From Apiosordaria backusii (lineage: Eukaryota > Ascomycota > Sordariomycetes > Sordariales > Lasiosphaeriaceae): a stretch of 64,000 nt of DNA. The stretch is from contig JAUKTV010000006.1 in the NCBI GenBank assembly GCA_030549205.1, forward strand, positions 2,374,501 to 2,438,500. The letters are read 5' to 3'. Shown here in pieces: positions 1-9,702 of this stretch. Below the pieces are notes generated by a model. It saw nothing but the letters and a program-made list of their open reading frames with translations. It was not told the DNA's origin and searched no databases. Both the position numbers and the translations under genes were made by a program. Numbering within the stretch: position 1 is the first letter of the stretch; each line of letters begins with the position of its first letter.

Positions 1-180
1 GCCACCGATACAGACTCGGTGACCATCACGAACACGGATACAGATGCCGTTACCATCACGACCACCGATACAGATGCTGTCACCATTACAACCACCGATA
101 CAGACGCTGTGACGATCACTACTACCGATACAGACGCTGTTACCATTACGACCACCGACACAGATTCGGTCACCATCACT
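1..180 (+). repeat. six in-frame 30-bp tandem repeats
   Basis: Six consecutive 30-bp units encode (T/N)TDTD(A/S)VTIT-type decapeptides, followed by a seventh degenerate unit at 181-210. Units differ mainly at third codon positions (GCC/GCT, GTT/GTC/GTG, ATC/ATT), so the protein repeat is better conserved than the DNA. The array may extend to the left of the window. Confidence 0.9.
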
Positions 181-1161
181 GAAACCGACTCAACCACCGT
201 CACCCGGACTCTCTACACAACCACCTACGACCCCTGCCCAAAGTCATGCTCTATCTCGGCCGCAAGAGTCAACCTCTACTTCTGGCCTTCGGACAGACCA
301 TACACCTATCCAACCACCTACGTCGACCCTTCGCTGTCGTACACCTTCACCTCCCCCTCTGTCTACATGTTCATTCCCACCGCTGCGGGCATCAACACTT
401 TGGGCCAACGAGTTGAACCATCGACATCAAATTGGATTCTCCCTCTTGACCTCTATGAAGTCTCCACCATCGCCTACGGCACAAACGCCACCCGGCAGCT
501 GACCCTGGCTGACTTGGGAACAAACTGCCCCAAGACTCCCGACCCGACCGCCATCGCGACCATCGACGCCGACTGCGATCCGATGCTGGCTGCTCCAAGT
601 CAGGTTCGATCATGGGCGTACCCCTGCAATGCCTGCGGTCGATTCGGTCTCTTCGACCCCCCGTATGCTGTTCCCACTGTCACCGGCGGTCTTCTCGGGC
701 CGTCAACAGTCGTTGTAACTGCTGAACCCATCACCGTCACTGCTCCACCTGTTGTTGAGACTTCGCCTCCTCCTCCTCCACCGCCACCTCCTGTCCAAAC
801 GGGCGCCTTGGTGATCGAGTACCATGACTCGGAAGGGAATGTCGTTTCTGTGACTACAATCGCAACCACTGGTGCTACCGGGGGGACAACAACCAGCACT
901 GTGCTGGTGCTCCCTACCAACACAGGTAGCTCAGGGTCAAGTGAGACAGGAGTTGTTAGTCCAGTGCCCTCAGAGACCGATATTCCAGAGCCAGGAGAGA
1001 CAATTCCGCCGACAACCACAGATGCGCCGGATGACGCACCGCCCTTCGAAGAGACGTCGTTACCAACGACGGTTGCGACCGCCGCGGCCGAGAAGCCCAG
1101 AGCTTCGGGCGTGCTGTGGTGGATGATGCCAGCTGTGGCAGGACTTTTGTTTTGTTTCTAA
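1..1161 (+). CDS. Thr-rich GPI-type cell-surface protein, 5' end missing
   Basis: The reading frame is already open at base 1, so the true start lies outside the window; the first ATG seen is internal. The visible part (386 codons) begins with about six 10-residue Thr/Asp repeats, then a Cys-containing middle (CPKSC, NC, DC, PCNAC) of about 170 residues, a run of nine prolines, a long Ser/Thr/Pro-rich linker, and a C-terminal hydrophobic tail of about 17 residues with no basic tail after it. That layout (repeat stalk, small Cys domain, S/T-rich O-glycosylated linker, GPI-type signal) is typical of fungal wall or plasma-membrane surface proteins. No enzyme motif was recognised. A possible role in adhesion or wall structure is inference. 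No intron is apparent in the visible part. Confidence 0.75.
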   Translation, partial: ATDTDSVTITNTDTDAVTITTTDTDAVTITTTDTDAVTITTTDTDAVTITTTDTDSVTITETDSTTVTRTLYTTTYDPCPKSCSISAARVNLYFWPSDRPYTYPTTYVDPSLSYTFTSPSVYMFIPTAAGINTLGQRVEPSTSNWILPLDLYEVSTIAYGTNATRQLTLADLGTNCPKTPDPTAIATIDADCDPMLAAPSQVRSWAYPCNACGRFGLFDPPYAVPTVTGGLLGPSTVVVTAEPITVTAPPVVETSPPPPPPPPPVQTGALVIEYHDSEGNVVSVTTIATTGATGGTTTSTVLVLPTNTGSSGSSETGVVSPVPSETDIPEPGETIPPTTTDAPDDAPPFEETSLPTTVATAAAEKPRASGVLWWMMPAVAGLLFCF

Positions 1162-1602
1162 TTTATAATGTATTTTGATGACATGATGATGATTGGGATT
1201 AGAGAAATAACCAGGATCTATATTCTCATAGGTACTTAACTTCATTGATGTTTACTTGTTCATCTGTTGCTCGAGTTCCAATCGAACTGAAGCTGGTGAA
1301 CCTTTGGTTGATAGAGGATACCAGAATCATGAACCCTTTGTCCGAGAATTGCTTGTTTTTGCGCGCGGTCTGAAGAGGCACAAGGAAATTGGACATTCCA
1401 CAATACAGGCAGAAATGGATCCAAAAGTACCAGGTAGGTAGCTTGGCACCACCAAAAAACTCCAAACCAGTGGGCCCAAATGAGTGCACAAGTTCCTTGC
1501 ACGATTATGCATCAGGGGCAATATAAGAACTTCAACATTCTTTACTTTACCTCACTTACTGGCAGGTATTGTCAACATCTGTCAAAGCATCATTCAGAAG
1601 AA
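1162..1602. other. intergenic, 441 bp
   Basis: No convincing gene. It contains the short word CAGGTAGGTA at 1431-1440, one of the dispersed GGTA/TACC words of this window. Overlapping small frames here have no protein-like composition. Confidence 0.6.
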
Positions 1603-2152
1603 ATGTACACTTCAACCACCCTCGCCCTCCTCGGGTCAACTCTTCCACTCCTGGCCCTCGCCAGCCCCCTTATCCCGCTCCCAACACCAACGCCAACCCC
1701 AGTCAGCGTCCCAACAACAATGCAGACCCTTTCTCCCCAACCTACACCACCTGCCGCTCCCTCGCCAACGACTTCCTCGCCAGCGCCCCCACCGCTAGCG
1801 CACTAGTCGAGTACTGGTCCGTCAACGTCACCATCCAGACCAATGAGACAAGTACCTACTCCAGCAAGACCTCTGCACTGCAATCTGGAACAAAAAGGCA
1901 AGCGAGACGCCCCCGGCAGATATCGCCTTGGCGTATTACAGCCTCGACAGCGCGATGAGCAGCTGGGCGGCGACGGCCAAGACGAAGGCGTTGAGTTTGA
2001 AAGAAAAGTGCGAGACGGCACATCCGATTGCCGCCCAGGATGTGATGTTTAGAGTTGCGGGGGGTGTGGAGGAGTGTGTCGAGGCGATGAGGTTGGGGTT
2101 TGGGCCTGGGGGGTGCTGCTGCTGCAACTGCGGGCATGAACTTGAAGAGTGA
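1603..2152 (+). pseudogene. broken copy of the four-Cys secreted protein family (copy A)
   Basis: An ATG at 1603 opens a clear signal peptide (MYTSTTLALL..., small residues near 20) followed by a Pro/Thr-rich stretch, but this frame stops at 1806. The body of the protein continues in frame 3 (about 1735-1870: TTCRSLAND, N-glycosylation sites NVT and NET) and then in frame 2 (about 1870-2098: DLCTAIWNK, SSWAATAK, EKCETAHP, EECVEAM). These pieces align in order with the two intact minus-strand relatives at 2470-3204 and 3467-4207, including all four cysteines and the W before the third one. At least two one-base losses are needed, at about 1665-1735 and 1868-1880. A third shift near the G6 run around 2110 would restore a hydrophobic tail ending at 2345. 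No good splice sites fit the shifts. It is either a real pseudogene or contains sequence errors. Confidence 0.65.
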
Positions 2153-2469
2153 GGGTACGCGGGCTCAGGGGGGAGATACAGTGCAAACGGGGGCTCTTGG
2201 GAAAAATGCAGTAGAAACGAGGGCACCTGATTCTGGTGCTGAGAGTATAGACAGAGGAGTGGGATGGGCTATCGTGATCGTATTGGTTCAATGCTGGTGT
2301 AGTTGGACTGTGGTGAGCGGGCATGATGCTTACAAGACGTCGTAGGGATAGAGATGATAAACAGTGAAAGAGGAAGGAATGCGCGATGGATTACAACAAC
2401 TTGGTAATTATTGACAGATCACATGTGATAGGTAAGTTAACAGAAGAGCAATTACCCCATACTATCACA
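2153..2469. other. short gap, possible tail of copy A
   Basis: Up to 2345 there is a third frame with a hydrophobic segment (GWAIVIVLV) that could be the shifted C-terminal anchor of copy A. Nothing is seen from 2346 to 2469. Confidence 0.35.
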
Positions 2470-3204
2470 TTAGAGGCTACCCATCACGCCAGCAACAGCG
2501 ACACCCACTGCCGCGGCAGCCATCATATAACCCGTCTCCCTTGCTGCCCCAGCGGTGCTGGTGCTAGTGCTGGTGGTAGTTGCCGTGTCTTGCCCTCCAT
2601 CACCGCCATCATCATCCTGACCCGGATCCTCTGTGGGGGTAGCTGTCGAAGTCGAGGTGGTAGTAGTCGTCACGTCGGCCGTCGTCAAGCTAGCCGCGTT
2701 CAATAACCCGCTCCTCACCGATTGAGCGGTGACACAGTCATCAACATCAGTGGCCACAAATCCCAGCGCGTTTCCAACCCTCTGCCCATTGTCACCAAAT
2801 GCCGTCGCGCATGACCTCGCAAAGTCGGACACTTCGTCTTTGGCTTCTGAGATCCAGGAGCTGAGTTGGGAGTTCCAGACACTGACGGCCGTCCGGACCG
2901 CCGGCGTGTCACCGACAAAGGTCTGAGACCAGCTCTGAACCCAGGAGCACTGTGAGCGGATATCTTTCAGGCTACTGATAGTCGCGCGCTCGGACGAAAG
3001 TGAGGCGGTTATGTAATTGATGATAATCGGAGGTTGAGTCGGGATAGCGTGAATGATGGAGTAATAGCTTTGCTCGCAGGGCGAGGCGGTGCCTATGGGG
3101 GTAGCAGAAGCCGTAACTGATGGTTCTTGTCGGGACTGAGCATGAAGGAAATCGGGTGATGCCACCGCGAGGGGCAAGAGCATAAGAACGGAAGTGGGCT
3201 TCAT
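2470..3204 (-). CDS. four-Cys secreted GPI-type protein, family copy B
   Basis: The product has 244 residues and no intron. It has a signal peptide of about 16 residues (MKPTSVLMLLPLAVAS). Four cysteines lie at 43, 86, 132 and 157 in a predicted mostly helical core, with the anchor motif SSW-x5-EVSDFARSC before the third Cys and ATDVDDCV at the fourth. A Thr/Ser linker with an Asp/Gly patch follows, then the tail AGAARETGYMMAAA, a hydrophobic C-terminus with no charged end, as in GPI signals. It is clearly paralogous to the next gene (3467-4207) and to the broken plus-strand copy A: same Cys order, the same W/F residues and an almost identical ARETGY segment before the tail. I do not recognise a named family. 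Secreted and membrane- or wall-anchored is the supported inference; function is unknown. Confidence 0.8.
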   Translation of the reverse strand: MKPTSVLMLLPLAVASPDFLHAQSRQEPSVTASATPIGTASPCEQSYYSIIHAIPTQPPIIINYITASLSSERATISSLKDIRSQCSWVQSWSQTFVGDTPAVRTAVSVWNSQLSSWISEAKDEVSDFARSCATAFGDNGQRVGNALGFVATDVDDCVTAQSVRSGLLNAASLTTADVTTTTTSTSTATPTEDPGQDDDGGDGGQDTATTTSTSTSTAGAARETGYMMAAAAVGVAVAGVMGSL

Positions 3205-3466
3205 TGTGATGGCTGCTTAGAGTGGAAAGGTTGTGGGAGTCTTGAGTGACGGGCGTTGTGCTCACCTAGGTAGTGTGGTTGTTTTGCAGGTACCTATTTG
3301 TACAGCTTGACAATGCTGTCCGTGAAACTGAAGCTTCCTAGCTGGGTAGGTCGTAAATGCACACAAACGAGTCCATAGCACAAAGCCTCACGTCCAGCCC
3401 AGGGCCCAATGCAACTGTGACTGAGGCTGTGTCATCTATTTACCCGCGGGCCGCCTTGGCTTCCCC

Positions 3467-4207
3467 TCATGCCACAGCACCCCCAGCCCACACCACTGCG
3501 CCTGCGAGCCCGAGGACAGGAACAAGATATCCCGTCTCACGCGCCCCAGCAGCAGTTGAACTTGTTGTAGTTGTGGCCGTGGTCAGAACTTGCCAGTCAC
3601 CCGTTGCCGGGCTGTCCCAAATATCTTCCCTCGTCTCTGTCAAAGTCGCAGTATCCAACTTCCCCCATATCATGTCTGCGTTTGTGACACATCCTTCCAC
3701 ATTCGTAGCAAACCCCTGGAGAAAATCTCCAACCGAGCTAGTACCAAGGGCCCCTACACATTCTTCAGAAAACTGGCTGACTTTCGGTTTGATCTCTTCA
3801 ATCCAGGACGTTTTTGCTTGTTCATAGGTTGAATACACCGGACTCAGTTCAGGTGGGAGCATTGACAATTGTCGACTTGCAATATCGTTGATGAATATTG
3901 AGCAGATGGACGTGCGATCAAGCCGCTCAATAGGGACTCCGAGTGAAGACTGCGCGAGATAATAAGGGTGTCTTGCGGCTTCCGTTATCGCGCTGTTGTG
4001 AAAGCCGACAAGGCCAGGTGGTTGTGTCGGTTGGCTTCGTAGAATAGAATAGCTCGTCCAAAGACAGAGGGATAAAGGGCCACTTTCTGTTGGTGTGGGC
4101 GGATTTGGATCTGTTTGACGAGGAAGGATGGCGTGCCAGTTGGCGAAGGCTGGAGTTGCGAACACCGCCAGTAGGATGGAAAAAGGGAGAGATGTCGGAA
4201 GCCGCAT
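3467..4207 (-). CDS. four-Cys secreted GPI-type protein, family copy C
   Basis: The product has 246 residues from the ATG at 4207; the frame is open further upstream but only with GTG, and the chosen ATG gives a proper signal peptide (MRLPTSLPFSILLAVFATPAFA). Cysteines at 48, 102, 150 and 173 match the four in copy B. TSWIEEIKPKVSQFSEEC parallels the copy B segment, ATNVEGCV matches ATDVDDCV, and GARETGY leads into the hydrophobic tail. Length is nearly the same as copy B (244). Sequence between the conserved blocks has diverged strongly, so the duplication is old or the genes evolve fast. It lies head-to-tail with copy B, 262 bp upstream of that gene's start. Function is unknown. Confidence 0.8.
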   Translation of the reverse strand: MRLPTSLPFSILLAVFATPAFANWHAILPRQTDPNPPTPTESGPLSLCLWTSYSILRSQPTQPPGLVGFHNSAITEAARHPYYLAQSSLGVPIERLDRTSICSIFINDIASRQLSMLPPELSPVYSTYEQAKTSWIEEIKPKVSQFSEECVGALGTSSVGDFLQGFATNVEGCVTNADMIWGKLDTATLTETREDIWDSPATGDWQVLTTATTTTSSTAAGARETGYLVPVLGLAGAVVWAGGAVA

Positions 4208-4852
4208 TGTCAAGGCTTGTGTCAATGCTGTATTGACATGGAGTGGGTTGATTGAAGTCCAGGGAATAAAAAATGAAAAGTGCGTTGTCACTGTCGATGA
4301 AATAAGTTGTTTTATTTCCGCCCCAGCCTTCTCTCAGTCACGAGTTTTCTGCCTTGGAGAGTTTTCGGCATAGCGTAGAGAAGATCCGTGCATATTATAA
4401 TGCATTCGATGGTACCCTGTTGGCAGTTGGCAAATGAATGTTTTTGCTGGGGCTGCCTCGCCAACTGCCTCACGCGTCGTGTTCGTGTTCGTCCTCGAAG
4501 AGATCTTGATAAAATCAGAATTGGAATTGGTTGTGACAATATGGAAAGCAAGAACTATCACTCAGCAACACGCAAATGCTCGCAGCAAATATGCCTGTTA
4601 CCTCCACTCGGTTTCTTCCACAAAATGTTACCCCAGTTGGGAAATGCTGTGCAAACAAGCATCAAAAGAGCCCGGATAGCTAGACACGGAGGGAATTTTG
4701 AAGATCCGGAATTGAGGGACTTCGCTGTACCCGGAACACTAAGATCAGTCTCTTAACTTCTCCTAGGTACCTAAGGTATCTGAGCTCTTGACAACACTCT
4801 ATGCTGCCTGGGCCCGAACGGAGGTCACACCGGAAAGCACTGCCTACAGCAT
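4208..4852. other. intergenic, 645 bp
   Basis: No supported gene. It holds the compound palindrome CCTAGGTACCTAAGGTATC at about 4762-4780, the densest example of the dispersed TACC/GGTA word. Confidence 0.6.
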
Positions 4853-5980
4853 CTATCTGCATCGAACTGCTTTCACCTCAACAGTACCACCCATCTTCAC
4901 ATTCATTTCTGAATCCTCCTCACTATTGCCAAAGTCCGTCACGATCTCAATGCTCTGTTGCATCCCCGCAATCTCAAACACAAGAATAACCCGGCAGATT
5001 ACCGTTGACGTCACAAACCGTGCCACGATCTGAATGGCATCCGAGGTACTGACAAATAGAATACTCGAGAAGATGAGGGTGCCATAGATAATGTGTGAAA
5101 CGGTAGCGATTGAGGTGACCCAAGTGCAAAAGACAGAGAGTTCCGATTCCTTCTTCACTCTCAGCTTCGTGGGAACTTGAACCCGAGAACGGTAGCAGGT
5201 TTGGAATTCGCGTTGAATCAGCTGTGTGAATACACGTCGGGCCTGATGCACCCATGATCTGAGCCAGCCCAACCGCGGCATATCGGTGTGACAGGGTCCT
5301 GAGTCCGGTGAGCCCATCCGCAGTCGAAGGGTAACAAAACCCCACAGATGTAGTGTCAGGCCGAGGGATGCCCACAACGCTGGTTGATATATGGTTTCTG
5401 AGGAGAAGCTGCAGACAGCCTGGATGCACAGCAGATAACTCAGATGCGAGACATTAGCCACCGCTGCTGCTGCCACGATGTATTCTCCCACCACCACCAA
5501 ACCCAATAGAACCTGGGTGCGTAGCGTGATGCACCCTGTCTTGTTATCGAGCCATTGTGGCAAGCGGTGGCCTTTCGACAGTGAAGACGGCCTTCGTATC
5601 AGTTCGACAGGGTCGTTGTAATCGAACATCCGCATCGGTGCAACCGTGGGCATGCCCGCAGCAAGCAGAGCGGAAAGTAGGGGCCGGTGAAGGGCAAGTA
5701 AGCCGGTCTCAATCGTGTTAGAGCCGATGAGACTCAGTGTGGTGGGTAGCAAGCCAAGCAAAACAGCCGCAGCGGCCATATTGGCCTTGCTAGACTCGCT
5801 CGCGTTGGATAGTAAGCAATGTACGACACGACCTGAATGGCAACCGGTGTAGTCGCATGTGGTTGGCGCGTTCTGGTCAAGATAGGCGGCGAAATCAGCC
5901 TGGCAAGGGCCGTTGATGAACTTTCTCCACGTATGAGCGTACTGGGGGAACCAGTGATGAAAATGAAGCGGTGCTGTCAT
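4853..5980 (-). CDS. multi-pass membrane protein of unknown function
   Basis: The product has 375 residues, no intron, ATG at 5980. The N-terminal 65 residues are hydrophilic and include a small Cys cluster (CQADF, TTCDYTGC, HCLL). Hydrophobic segments follow at about 68-88, 93-110, 155-190 (probably two spans), 205-222 and 288-312, then a further one near 325-345. The C-terminus is hydrophilic and acidic (NSEEDSEMN). The layout resembles lineage-specific ascomycete membrane proteins; I recognise no transporter or enzyme motif. There is one N-glycosylation sequon near residue 59. The neighbours do not suggest a pathway. Confidence 0.65.
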   Translation of the reverse strand: MTAPLHFHHWFPQYAHTWRKFINGPCQADFAAYLDQNAPTTCDYTGCHSGRVVHCLLSNASESSKANMAAAAVLLGLLPTTLSLIGSNTIETGLLALHRPLLSALLAAGMPTVAPMRMFDYNDPVELIRRPSSLSKGHRLPQWLDNKTGCITLRTQVLLGLVVVGEYIVAAAAVANVSHLSYLLCIQAVCSFSSETIYQPALWASLGLTLHLWGFVTLRLRMGSPDSGPCHTDMPRLGWLRSWVHQARRVFTQLIQREFQTCYRSRVQVPTKLRVKKESELSVFCTWVTSIATVSHIIYGTLIFSSILFVSTSDAIQIVARFVTSTVICRVILVFEIAGMQQSIEIVTDFGNSEEDSEMNVKMGGTVEVKAVRCR

Positions 5981-6816
5981 GGCTCGTTGTCTAGGTACGG
6001 TATGTGAGGGGCATGAAGCCAGTTCACTTGTTTGTGGTGGCGATGAGATGTGATCAGAATCTTATATATTCGTGTACACCCTTTGCCGGAAGGCAGCAAC
6101 CAGAGCGCCAGCCACCTCGGGCGCTGTCGTAAACTTGGCATTTTATTGATCTCGAACTGCCAGTGGTTGTTGACACCGGAGAGGCTGAGACATGACGTAT
6201 CAGCTGAACGCCTTGGCCAGAAAGCAGACCACTGATCTTGCTACTGACGCATTAAAAGTAATTCTAGCAAGAGTGTTGGAACTAGTGCTATTGGTCAAGC
6301 CTCTCACATCATTCTGTATGTTTGTCTATAGCTCGTCAAGTTGTCAAACCGTACCCAGGTAGGGTGTTCTGAGATGGGGTGATATCACTGTGACTAGGCA
6401 GACTACAGGCGCTCGAGCATGCTTATTATGCATCAGGTGTCTCCGGTCAAGGAAAGGGTCGTATTATGGACGAATAGACAGAGGTTACAGACCGACATGT
6501 TGATATGGGTACCTGAACCAGGAGATCGTAGTGAGTGGGTACCTAGAGGAATGTGAAGGGCAAATAAAGTCAATTCAGGCGTGGGGGGCAAGACGGGGTC
6601 CAAGAATTGCGCATGTAATAGGTAGGTAGCCTAGAATTTAATGTTTCACAGTGACGATCTCGCTCCTTCATATGCTACCTTAAGCAGAAAGCAAACCCAA
6701 CTCCGTACAATTCCAAAAGTGCACTATTCCAGCCGTTCTGCACTCCACCAATGTAATGCCTCTCAGCCAATCAAGGTATCAGATTCCCACACTTCCACGT
6801 TGCCCGCCGCCGCCAC
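5981..6816. other. intergenic, 836 bp
   Basis: No gene seen. Several GGTA/TACC words occur here (about 5991, 6354, 6508, 6538, 6619-6634), an unusually high density. No long repeat or transposon end was found. Confidence 0.6.
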
Positions 6817-7548
6817 CTATCCCTGAAACACTGGTGGTCCAGGCGGCGTATACTTATCAAAAGGCACATAAATGTTGAAAAACAGCCCTGGATCGTCATA
6901 AGTGTAGCCCCTGTTAAAGTCGAAATCCTGGTGTGGCACGATATCCCCACCGCCGGTAACCTCGACTTGAACACAGCTGGGATAGCTCTCGGGCCCCCTC
7001 GTGTTGTTGACCTTGAAGTTGATATCCGCCATGTGCAAAGCCAGCAGCTCCTGCCTAATCAGGTATTGCCCCGCGGCCAGATTGGCAGGCAGCTTGAAAT
7101 CCGCTCGCCCTTGATTGGCGATCATCTTGATCGTAGCCCATTCCCCATTTTCGAACCCTTCCTCTGCAATCTTTGACCAGATTGGCTGGGCACCATTGCC
7201 TTCTGTAAAAGGGGCGATGTACGTGATGATGGCCCCTTTGTGAGATGGGTCCAGAATGTCGGTTGGGTCTTCCGGGCGGAAGTGGAACCACCGGAAGGAG
7301 AGAGTTGCACCCGCTGGAGAGGTGACGAAAGAGGGAGCGGGGGTGCCGCCGTTGGTGTTGCAGACAATATCCGGGGATTGAAGATCGCGAACGGGGTCGT
7401 TGGTCTTGGGGGAGCGGATGTATTTATTGCGTCCATCGCCTTGATCTTGGCCGTTGACAAAGACGCCAGACATTGTCGCGTGGGCGGAGATGAGAGGGGT
7501 GAATGCCAGTAGGGTGGCGAGTGTTGTTGTGTTGACATGGAAGAGCAT
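6817..7548 (-). CDS. AA9 lytic polysaccharide monooxygenase
   Basis: AA9 enzymes are secreted copper enzymes that oxidatively cleave cellulose or related glucans. The product has 243 residues, no intron, and a signal peptide of 22 residues that ends exactly before HATMSG, so His23 becomes the mature N-terminal His of the copper brace. The second brace His is His103 in SHKGAIITYIAP. The LIRQELLALH segment carries the conserved second-sphere His172. The typical C-terminal segment YPSC, VTGGGD, and FFNIYVPFDKYTPPGPPVF complete the fold. The active-site Tyr is Tyr189. The residue two before it, normally Gln, is Glu187 (codon 6988-6990). There is no C-terminal binding module; the loop after His172 is longer than usual. 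The family call is firm; substrate and regioselectivity are not readable from the sequence. Confidence 0.93.
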   Translation of the reverse strand: MLFHVNTTTLATLLAFTPLISAHATMSGVFVNGQDQGDGRNKYIRSPKTNDPVRDLQSPDIVCNTNGGTPAPSFVTSPAGATLSFRWFHFRPEDPTDILDPSHKGAIITYIAPFTEGNGAQPIWSKIAEEGFENGEWATIKMIANQGRADFKLPANLAAGQYLIRQELLALHMADINFKVNNTRGPESYPSCVQVEVTGGGDIVPHQDFDFNRGYTYDDPGLFFNIYVPFDKYTPPGPPVFQG

Positions 7549-8794
7549 TTTGAAGATTGGTTAGGATGAATGGGTGTAGGAAGCAAAAAACAGGCGCGAG
7601 CGCTCTTGGCTCAAAAGAAAAGAGGGGACCAGCGAGAGGGCTGAATAATGGAGACTCAAGTCAGCAGTAAAGGAAAGATGGGATGATGATCGGCATGCAA
7701 CAGATCCTGAACAAAAGGTCCATCTTATATCCTGGTGGTTGAATAATGAGTTCAGAATGGGGAAAGAATCTATTGGCTTCTCCAGCTTGGAATGGCCTCG
7801 GGCTACAGGCCTGAGGTACATAATGGGGCTACATATGGGGCGAACTGCTGAGGAAACATTTCATGTGGTACTCGCGTGGTCGAGAATGGTCCTCGTAAAC
7901 CATTAAAGACTTGAAGTCTCCGAGACGTTGATTGGTGAATCTCCTCATCTCATTGGAAAAGGCCATTGGCGGCGCCCATTCGACCGGTCTGTGTTTCAGG
8001 GGGACAATTCAGACGAGGTCAGTCTCTGCGGGGATGCTGGGCCGCGGACTGCGCCGTTGTTGACAATGTGTCGGATAAGGCCCTGCCAGACACGACCGGC
8101 ATAATCAGTTGCATCTCTGTCAAACCACGTGCTGCAAGGAATAAGGTTGAAAGAGGCACAGCCACGACCCATTCAATAGCCAACTCTGATTGATGCCGGA
8201 GGTCTGGTTTAGCTTATCCCAGCAGCTCCCAAAGCCGCTTCAAACTTCTTGAAACAGGAGATGCTTCCATAGCCAAGTTATGGTATGCTTCTATATTCTC
8301 AGCCACCCGAAGATGTGTTGATTGTGATTCTCATACTTCCGGAGTTGACGGCTATAAGCTTTAAAAGACATTTACAACAAGGGCGAAGAAACAAGCTTTG
8401 AGCCTATCGCCCCTAAGCTTTCATCGTAGGTCGATAACGTTATAAGCACCAACCCTTCCACCTGTCTATATGTGTTGCTTGTGCTCAGGGGGCCCCTTTT
8501 TCGCATGGACTAGCCATTCTTGCTATTTTGCTAAACACACCATGCGGCCCGAGTTGCCGAGGCAGTGGAGAAATTACCAACATCAACATCAAATAGGCAA
8601 CTCCGCCACCATGGCGCACCTTGGCCCCGCGATCCGATGACCACGTTTTGAATCCGGGCTAAACAAGTCTCGTTTATTCCCAAAGCCACCAAACTAAACA
8701 TAAAGGCTTTATAAAACTCACACTTATTGCTTCATAAACTCTCATTTTTCCCAATCCTAGGTAATCATCTCGTTATCACCACCAACCCGCCGAA
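7549..8794. other. intergenic, 1246 bp, two promoters
   Basis: Divergent space between the LPMO (minus) and the acetyltransferase (plus). No coding frame here looks real. The right end carries a TATA box at 8710; the left end must hold the LPMO promoter, with no clear TATA recognised. Confidence 0.6.
8710..8716 (+). promoter_or_regulatory. TATA box of the acetyltransferase gene
   Basis: TATAAAA lies 79 bp before the ATG at 8795, followed by a CT-rich leader. Confidence 0.6.
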
Positions 8795-9582
8795 ATGTCC
8801 TCCACCCCTGTCCCCCCAGGCCACCCCGACTTCGACCCCGCCGAAAACAAGCGGCGCATGGAGGCCGGCGAGCTCTACTACGCCTTCCACCCCGATATCT
8901 CAGGCGCCCGGAGAAAATGCATCGCCGCATGCAACGACTTCAACGCCGTCGGCTCTCGAATCGATTTCACCAGGAGGCAAATGGTCGAGCTCTGGAAAAA
9001 GTATGCATCTTGCCTCCCACCCCCTGAGAATACCCCTGAATTCATGAAACATGACCTGACTCGCCCGCCAGGATCATCTGCGATGACAGCCCCAACCCAC
9101 CCGTCCTCGCGGACGCCAAAGCGGATGATGCCCAGTTCGGCCTGAAATACCCCTACATTGACGGGCCTATCAAGGTTGACATGGGCTTCAACTTGAAGTT
9201 TGGGGAGCAGGTGTACATCAACTACAACTCCACCTGGCTCGACACGAGCACCATTACTGTCGGGTCGAGGACGTTGATCGGGCCTAATTGCTCCTTTTAT
9301 ACGGCTACGCACCCGCTTGATCCGTTTCAGAGGAATGGTCTGAAGGGCCCTGAGGCCGGGAAGCCGATTGTTATTGGTGAGGACTGCTGGTTCGGTGGAA
9401 GTGTGACCGTGCTGGGTGGTGTGACGATCGGAAGAGGCGTCACTGTTGGGGCAGGTAGTGTGGTTACCAAGGACGTGCCTGATTTTGTCGTTGTTGTCGG
9501 TAACCCAGCGAGGATCGTTCGGAGGTTGGATGAGGCGAAAGAGAGGTGGGAGAAGGGCGAGAGAATTGGAGAAAGTGCGTAA
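8795..9582 (+). CDS. sugar O-acetyltransferase (maltose/galactoside type)
   Basis: Two exons, 8795-9000 and 9072-9582, give 238 residues. The intron (71 bp) has a GTATGC donor, a CTGAC branch site and a CAG acceptor, and splicing joins LWKK to the frame of the second exon. The N-terminal part (MEAGELYYAFHPDISGARRK...) is the short helical cap of the maltose acetyltransferase family. From about residue 100 the chain has the hexapeptide repeats of a left-handed beta helix (VNIG, TITVGSRTLIGPNC, VTIGRGVTVGAGSVV). The catalytic His is in FYTATHPLDP. Such enzymes move acetyl from acetyl-CoA to a sugar hydroxyl in the cytosol; the true acceptor here is unknown. It is convergent with the ADP-ribosylglycohydrolase, 120 bp apart. 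Confidence 0.9.
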
Positions 9583-9702
9583 AGTATTTGATGGTTGGAG
9601 AGCGAATCTGGATCATAGCGCTGGAGTTTGAGACCTGATCTTGGATAGACTTTAGCGGCCTTGATATACCTAGCTTCAAGTTATCCTGTTCTGTTCGTCT
9701 CA

